From the NCBI GenBank assembly GCA_002297865.1, contig DBKX01000153.1, positions 1 to 8,012 of the forward strand: 8,012 nt of DNA, given 5' to 3'. Of the stretch, positions 1 through 6,300 are shown in pieces. The position numbers and the translations under genes were made by a program. The first letter of the stretch is position 1, and the number at the start of each line of letters is the position of its first letter. The DNA is from Lachnoclostridium sp. UBA739. GTDB lineage: Bacteria; Bacillota_A; Clostridia; Lachnospirales; Lachnospiraceae. A model generated the notes under the pieces. It had not been told where the DNA came from, did not search any database, and saw nothing but the letters and a program-made list of their open reading frames with translations.

Positions 1-333
1 GTCAAAATCTTCGATATCATCTAGTCTGCCTAGCCATCTGCAATAGGTTTTTCCTGGTTTCGGAGGGAATGGTTCATAGTATCTGTCAACATCAAATCGG
101 CTTGGTGGAATTTCTTCAACAGCAAATGTTCCACTTTTTAACACATTCCAATATTCCTCCATATTAGCAGCTTTTGGAAATCTGCCTGACATTCCGATAA
201 TAGCAATCTTATCCTTGTTTGACACTTCTTTTTGTTTCACTTTACTTTGAGACTTCCCTAATAACAACTTTTTTGCTTCTTCAGGTGTAATTGCCCCTGT
301 CTGCAAATACTGTAGAATTTCCCTCTTATCCAT
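1..333 (-). CDS. trans-AT polyketide synthase, next subunit (N-terminal docking segment and start of KS3), 3'-partial
   Basis: Only the first 111 codons are present; the frame is open to the left edge. The ATG at 333-331 is chosen because a strong GGGGAGGAG Shine-Dalgarno sits just upstream and because the N-terminus makes sense as a subunit start. Residues 1-25 form a short amphipathic stretch (MDKREILQYLQTGAITPEEA, then KKLL) that looks like a docking element. A Lys/Gln/Ser-rich linker follows. From residue 41 a ketosynthase begins with the classical IAIIGMSGRFP motif, then the EEYW segment and the PPSRFDVDRYY segment. The KS active-site Cys and the rest of the module lie outside the window. 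It should take the chain from ACP4/ACP5 of the preceding subunit. Whether this KS elongates, and what follows it, cannot be seen. Confidence 0.93.
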   Translation of the reverse strand, partial: MDKREILQYLQTGAITPEEAKKLLLGKSQSKVKQKEVSNKDKIAIIGMSGRFPKAANMEEYWNVLKSGTFAVEEIPPSRFDVDRYYEPFPPKPGKTYCRWLGRLDDIEDFD

Positions 334-337
334 CGTT

Positions 338-346
338 CTCCTCCCC
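338..346 (-). promoter_or_regulatory. Shine-Dalgarno site of the downstream PKS gene
   Basis: On the minus strand GGGGAGGAG is followed by AACG and then the ATG at 333. The GGAGG core is six bases from the start codon, ideal for a Gram-positive ribosome. It fixes the start of the second PKS gene. The whole gap between the stop of the first gene and this ATG is 38 bases (334-371). It shows no terminator hairpin with a T-run and no obvious promoter, so the two genes probably share one transcript. Confidence 0.85.
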
Positions 347-371
347 AAATGCGCAGTCTGCTTTTGTTTTC

Positions 372-3300
372 TTAATCTAAACTAATCTTACCCAGGCTTT
401 CTTCTGCGTCAGACACTTCAAGTTTTCCTGTAAAGACATTTTCCAATAACTGATCTAATTCAAGCAATTCAGTTTCTTCATTTTCTGTTTTCCCAATGAT
501 TTCTGAATTAATATAACCAGCAAGTGCTATCACAGTTGGATAATCATATAACACGGTAATATCCATATCCCATCCATACATTTTTTTCATCTTTCTAATC
601 CACTCTATTCCAAGTATGGAATCAAGGCCCATGTCCATGAAATTCTTGCTCATATTGATTTCATCTGGTTGCATATACATACACTCAGCCAATGTAGCAG
701 TCAGCTTCTGTTTTGTACTTGAATTGGAATCCATTTCTTTTACCGGTTCTGGTTCTTCGTACTTGATAACAGAAGATTTTGTACTCAAATTCTGTGCTAT
801 ATACTGCTCAAGTTCTTTCACTGTAGTATATTCATAAAGCATAGTAGCATTAAAGTCAGCTTGGAACATCTTGTTTAACTTTTTAATCCATTCAATACCC
901 AATATAGAATCAATGCCCATATCTGAGAATTCTTTTGTTATCACAATACTAGATTTATCGATGTAAAGAACCTCTGAAAGGCTTTCTACCAATTTGTCCA
1001 GTAAGCTTTGATCAGACTTTTCGTCTTCTTTTACTTCAAGTTCTATTGAAGAATTCGTACTTTCTTCCTTATCCCAGTTTTGAAGTTCAGCACCATTATT
1101 ATCTAACGAAAGTTTTTCGTTGCTTACTTCTTCTTCCTCTATAAAAGCCTCTTGTACAAGCTGAATTTTAGAACTTGTTTCCCCTTTGACCTCGGTATCT
1201 GACAAACTCAGTTTTTCCGCTACAACTGGCTGCTTCTTTGGAAGCTGGTTCTTTTTCGGAATCCAATAGGAATTCTTGCGGAATGGATATGGCGGAATAG
1301 AAACAAGACGAACTTTCTCTCCTTCATAATAAGCATTCCAGTCAATTTCTGTACCATTCATCCACTTTTTCGCTATTTCAAGCAGCTCATCTGCTTTTGC
1401 AGATGGAACCGAAGTAGCAACCTGTATACGTTCTACCTCTTTTCCTTCTGCAAACCCATCTAACTTGGCGATTAAAGAATCCTTATCCGAAATAACAAAA
1501 GCAATCTTTTCTTCCAAATCTTCACGTGCAGTTTGCAAAGTAAATAGTACATTACTTAAAACAACTTTCTTTTCTTCTTTCAAGAACTGTGACATTTTAC
1601 TGCAATACTGCTTTAATTGGCTTTCACTTTGAGCAGATAATACAAATAATCCACCTCCATCAAGCTCTTCATTCCCATTGTTTCTCTGAGGATACTCCTC
1701 TACAACAAGATGGCAATTTGTTCCACTGAAGCCAAATGCACTTACTGCTGCACATCTTAACGTTTTATTTGGTACTTCCCATTTCTGTAGTTTATCGGCA
1801 ACATAAAATGGGCTGTTTTGCAACTCGATATGTTCGTTTAACTTCTCATAATGAATTGTTGGTGGAATCGTTTTGTGCTTCATAGACAGAAGTACTTTAA
1901 TCAAACTTGCTATACCTGCTGCCGCCATTAAATGTCCAATGTTGCTTTTCACTGATCCAATCGCACAATAATTTTCCTTATCTGTAAATGTTCTAAATGA
2001 TTCTGTCAATGCCTCAACTTCTATCGGATCCCCTAATTTTGTTCCTGTTCCATGTGCCTCTACATATGTAATATCTTCTGGATTAATGTGGAATTTATTA
2101 TATACTTCCTTTTCAAGCTGTATTTGTGAAATCACGCTAGGTGCAGTAATACCGTTCGTTTTACCATCTTGATTGACGCCCCATCCTTTTATTACACCAT
2201 AGATTCTGTCATTATCTGCGATTGCATCACCCAATCGTTTTAACATGACTACACCTACACCTTCGCCTGGAACGAAACCATTCGCGCGCTGATCAAATGT
2301 ATAACATGCTCCATCTTCTGAAAGCATTCCTGCCTTACTGCTCATAATCAGCAGAGATGGTTCTGCTGCAATTCCCGCTCCACCTGCTAATGCATAATCA
2401 CAGTTATGTAATACAAGACTGTCACATGCCTGTGCAACTGCCACTAATGAGGAAGAGCAAGCTGTTTCAATTGAGATAGAAGCACCTTTTAAGTTTAACA
2501 GATAGGAAATTCTAGCTGCTAAGGTAGAAGATACATTACCAGTCAATACTTTAGAATCTAAGTCTTCTTCTTCAATCATACTCTTATATCCGCTTGAACC
2601 ACATCCCACAAATACGGAGCATTTTTTCTCTTCCATATTGGATGGCTTAATTCCTGCATCTTCAATACAAGACCAGCAGTTCTCTAAAAATTTTCTCTGC
2701 TGAGGATCCATCTTCATTGCTTCTACTGGTGGAATCTGAAATAGTTCTGCGTCAAATTTATCAATATTCTCAAGCACTCCCATCTTGTTACATAAATAAG
2801 TGCCCTTATGCTCACTATCTGGATTGTAATATTTCTTTATATCCCATCTGTCATCCGTAATTTCTGAAATGCAATCTTTACCAGACACTAAGTTATTCCA
2901 GTACTCATCCACATTTTCAGCTTTTGGGAAATTTGCAGACATTCCCACTATCGCAATGCTCGATAAATTAATCTGCTTTCTTAAATATCCATTCTTCACC
3001 ATATACACACACGCTTTCTCCATTAACAATTGTGCAATTTCATCCACATGCCTATCCTGCCAGTGTTCTAACTTCGTGCCTTTCAACTCTTTATTAAATA
3101 AAGCCATTGCAGGACCACAGAAGATTTCAAAATTGTCACTTTCTTCTACATTCCCCTCAAGTGTCATTTTGTTACAATGTGCATGATACCACTTAATAAA
3201 TAACGCCATCTTGAATCTTTTATTTGTTGCTGCCTCTTCCAAATCTTTTGGATTTCTTCTCTTCTTGTATTCTACTATTTCTTTCCACACATCTTTAAAT

Positions 3301-6300
3301 GACTTCTTAAAGTAGTTGTGTTCAATTTCCTTTTTCTTATCCTCTGGTATTTCCTCTAAAGAGTCGTACTCCATAAACATCTGATACAAGGTATTGGCAC
3401 GTTCTATGAATTTGCTTTGCTTTGCAACTACTTGAACTTTAGCACCTATCTCAAACATGTCTCCGGCAATTGCATATCCAGTCTCATTTTCACCTAGTTC
3501 ACACAGAATATCCTTCACAGCTTTGCTTGCACCACTTTCAAAGGTACACTGATTAATCGAACCAGTTAGGATAAAATCAGCACCTAGTGCCAATGCATCT
3601 GCTACTGCTTTCGCTGATCCGATTCCTCCGCCGCAACCAACCATAATATCTTCTTGATACTGATATTTTTCTACAAGACTATCACGTAATCCTATGATTG
3701 TTGGAACGATTGCTTCCATCTTAGCTTGGTCTGTATGTCCGCCGGAATCTGCCTCCACTGCGATATCATCTGTCATTGATACTCTTGAAGCAATGAGTGC
3801 TTCTTGTTTCGTAAGCATTCCTTCTTGTACCAGTTCATCCACATATTCTTTTGGTGGTTTTGACATAAACTGTTTTGCTACTTCAATTCTTGAACACTTT
3901 CCGATCAGTCTTCGAGGGAACTTAATTGTCTTTTTTTCCTCATCAAAATAGATTCCACTAAGTCTTAGATACACAAGGCTCTTCGTAATAGACGTACAAG
4001 CAGCTACTTCAATGACTGGAACTTGAGCATCTACAAATAATTTCGCCTGTTCTAATTCTTTTCTCTCATCATTTATATTCGCAATATAACATACTCCGTA
4101 TGGTTTTCCACTCTCAATCGAAGACTTTAGTTCTACAAGTTTTTCTCTCAGCGTTTCGTTTGCATAGCCACCACTGCCAAATATGCTAAGAATTGAAGCA
4201 TTTGCCATCTTCTTAACCATTTCTATGGATGATACTCCGTTTGCCATGGAGCCTGCATAATAACTTAATCTACTATGGTAGCGTTCCTGAAACAAAGGAT
4301 TTCCTAACATTTCAGGGGTTAGTTGTTCCTCCTGCTCTGATTCTTGCTCCAATGCAATCTCCTCTACAACGGTGGATTCCACTATGCTATCCGCCAGTTT
4401 ATCCTCTATCATTCTGGAAAACTTTTTAATGTTTGGATAGTCATACATTTTAGAAGCAGGTATATTCAAACCATACATTTTGTTTATTTCTTTAATCCAC
4501 TCAATACCGATTATAGAATCCAGCCCAAGCTCAATAAAATTCTTCTTTTTATCTGCTTCTTCTAAGTCTACATATAAAGCGTTCTCAAGACTTTTTAGCA
4601 ATTCAGCCTCAATATCGTGTTTTGACTTTATATCTGGCTTTGCTTTCGCCTTTACTTCTACATCTATATCCTCTTTTTGTTCCACTTGCTGATTGGCAGG
4701 TTTACTTTCTTTTGTTGCAGCAATCGGTTTCTTTTCTATCTTTTCAGTTTGTACGGGTGCAGAATGCTGCTGTGCTCCTTTGTTACTTGCAATCAAGCTA
4801 TGCACATATGGCGCAAACTTCTCAATCAAAGGATAGTCATAGATTTTGGTCGCTCCAATATTCAAATGATATTTGGTGTTTACCATCTTAATCCATTCTA
4901 TTCCCATAATAGAATCTAGGCCTAGTTCAATAAATTTCTTCTTATCATTGATTTCATCTAAATCAACATACAAAGCAGCGGCAAGACTTTTGCTTAAATC
5001 CTTGCTTAATTCTGCTAATTCAATTGTTTTATCTTGTGATTCTACAACAGGCTCTTCTTTCTTAACTAGTAAATCTGCTGTTTTTTCTTCTTTCACTACA
5101 GGCTTAACTACAGGCTCTTCGAATGTCTTTGTAACACTGGTCAAATACCTAGCTTCTGGTTTTGCTGACTCTATCCAGTATTTATCTCGTTTAAATGGAT
5201 AACTTGGCATGTGTATTAGTTTTACATGTTCAAGTTCTTGTTCTTGTAATGGTACATATCCCATACAATAAAGATTGGATAAGGCTCTCAATGAATCCAT
5301 ATATTTGCTCTTACTGCTAATGGACTCACTTGCCTGTTTGGTTAATTCCCGAATAAAGTTTGTAGTGATAGCATTAATTCTAAACTCATTGTTAATAACT
5401 CCATGATTCATGTTTATATCATCTTGTTCCGCTAAATACTTATCAATGAGTTTCTCTGCATCTTCTTTTGTTTCTGCAACAAATGCAACTCTATGCTCAA
5501 AATGTGTCCTACCTGCTAAAAGTGTATGTGCAATACAAGGAAGACTTTGATCTGTTTCCTCTAAAAATGCCTTAAGCTCAATGACTTTCTGTTCTAATGA
5601 ATCCTCTCTCTTTGCTGATAATGCAAGTAAAACAGGCTCATTATTTACTTCATGATTCTTTTCCTGTGGATACTCTTCCAGTACAATATGTGCATTCGTT
5701 CCGCTCATTCCAAACGCACTTACGGCACCAATTCTGCTCTTTCCTGCTACAACATCCCAATCCTTTAGCTGCTTATTCACATAGAAAGGACTCTTATCCC
5801 ATTTAATAAATGAATTCTCTTCCACCACATTTAAGCTTGCTGGTATCTTTTTATGCTGCATACTTTCAACTAACGCTACAACGCTAAGTAAGCCAGATGC
5901 TGCAAAAGCATGACCAAAGTTTGTCTTTGTGGAAGTAATTGCGCAGTAATTTTCCTTATTTGTAAACTTATGATAAGCATCATAAAGTGCATTTACCTCA
6001 ATTGGATCTCCTAGTTTTGTTCCTGTTCCATGGGTTGCAATATAGGTGATATCTTCTGGATTAATATGGTTCTTTGTATAAACCTGCTCAATTAATTTTT
6101 GCTGTGATAATCCATTTGGAGAAGTAATTCCGTTCGTTCTGCCGTCGTAATTAATTCCGCTTCCTTTTACTACTGCATAGATTGGATTTCCATCTCGTTT
6201 CGCTTTGGAAAGTGATTTCAGCACAATGGAAACTACAGCTTCTGCTGGCACCATTCCATCTGCGCGTTTATCAAATGCATAACAGGTATTCGTTTCTGAA

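Noticed and set aside
334..371. Possible terminator or promoter in the gap between the two PKS genes.
   Set aside because: Only 38 bases, with no stable hairpin followed by T-run and no convincing -35/-10 pair. The only clear signal is the ribosome-binding site.
616..837. Small plus-strand ORFs (here and at 2869-3186, 3694-3951, 4229-5202, 5597-5806, 6893-7075, 7693-7878).
   Set aside because: All lie antisense inside conserved PKS domains, have no recognisable protein features, and are rich in Ser/Phe/Leu as expected for the complement of a Lys/Glu-rich gene. They are shadows.
2982..4328. A separate nitronate monooxygenase or stand-alone PfaD gene.
   Set aside because: The reading frame runs unbroken from ACP3 through this domain into KS2, with no stop codon or start with a ribosome site, so it is a domain of the PKS.
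5169..5639. Remnant acyltransferase domain after KS1 (and likewise at 1251-1661 after KS2).
   Set aside because: No GHSxG motif is present and the segments are only about 140-160 residues long. They end in YPF...YW and match the KS-flanking linker of trans-AT PKSs.
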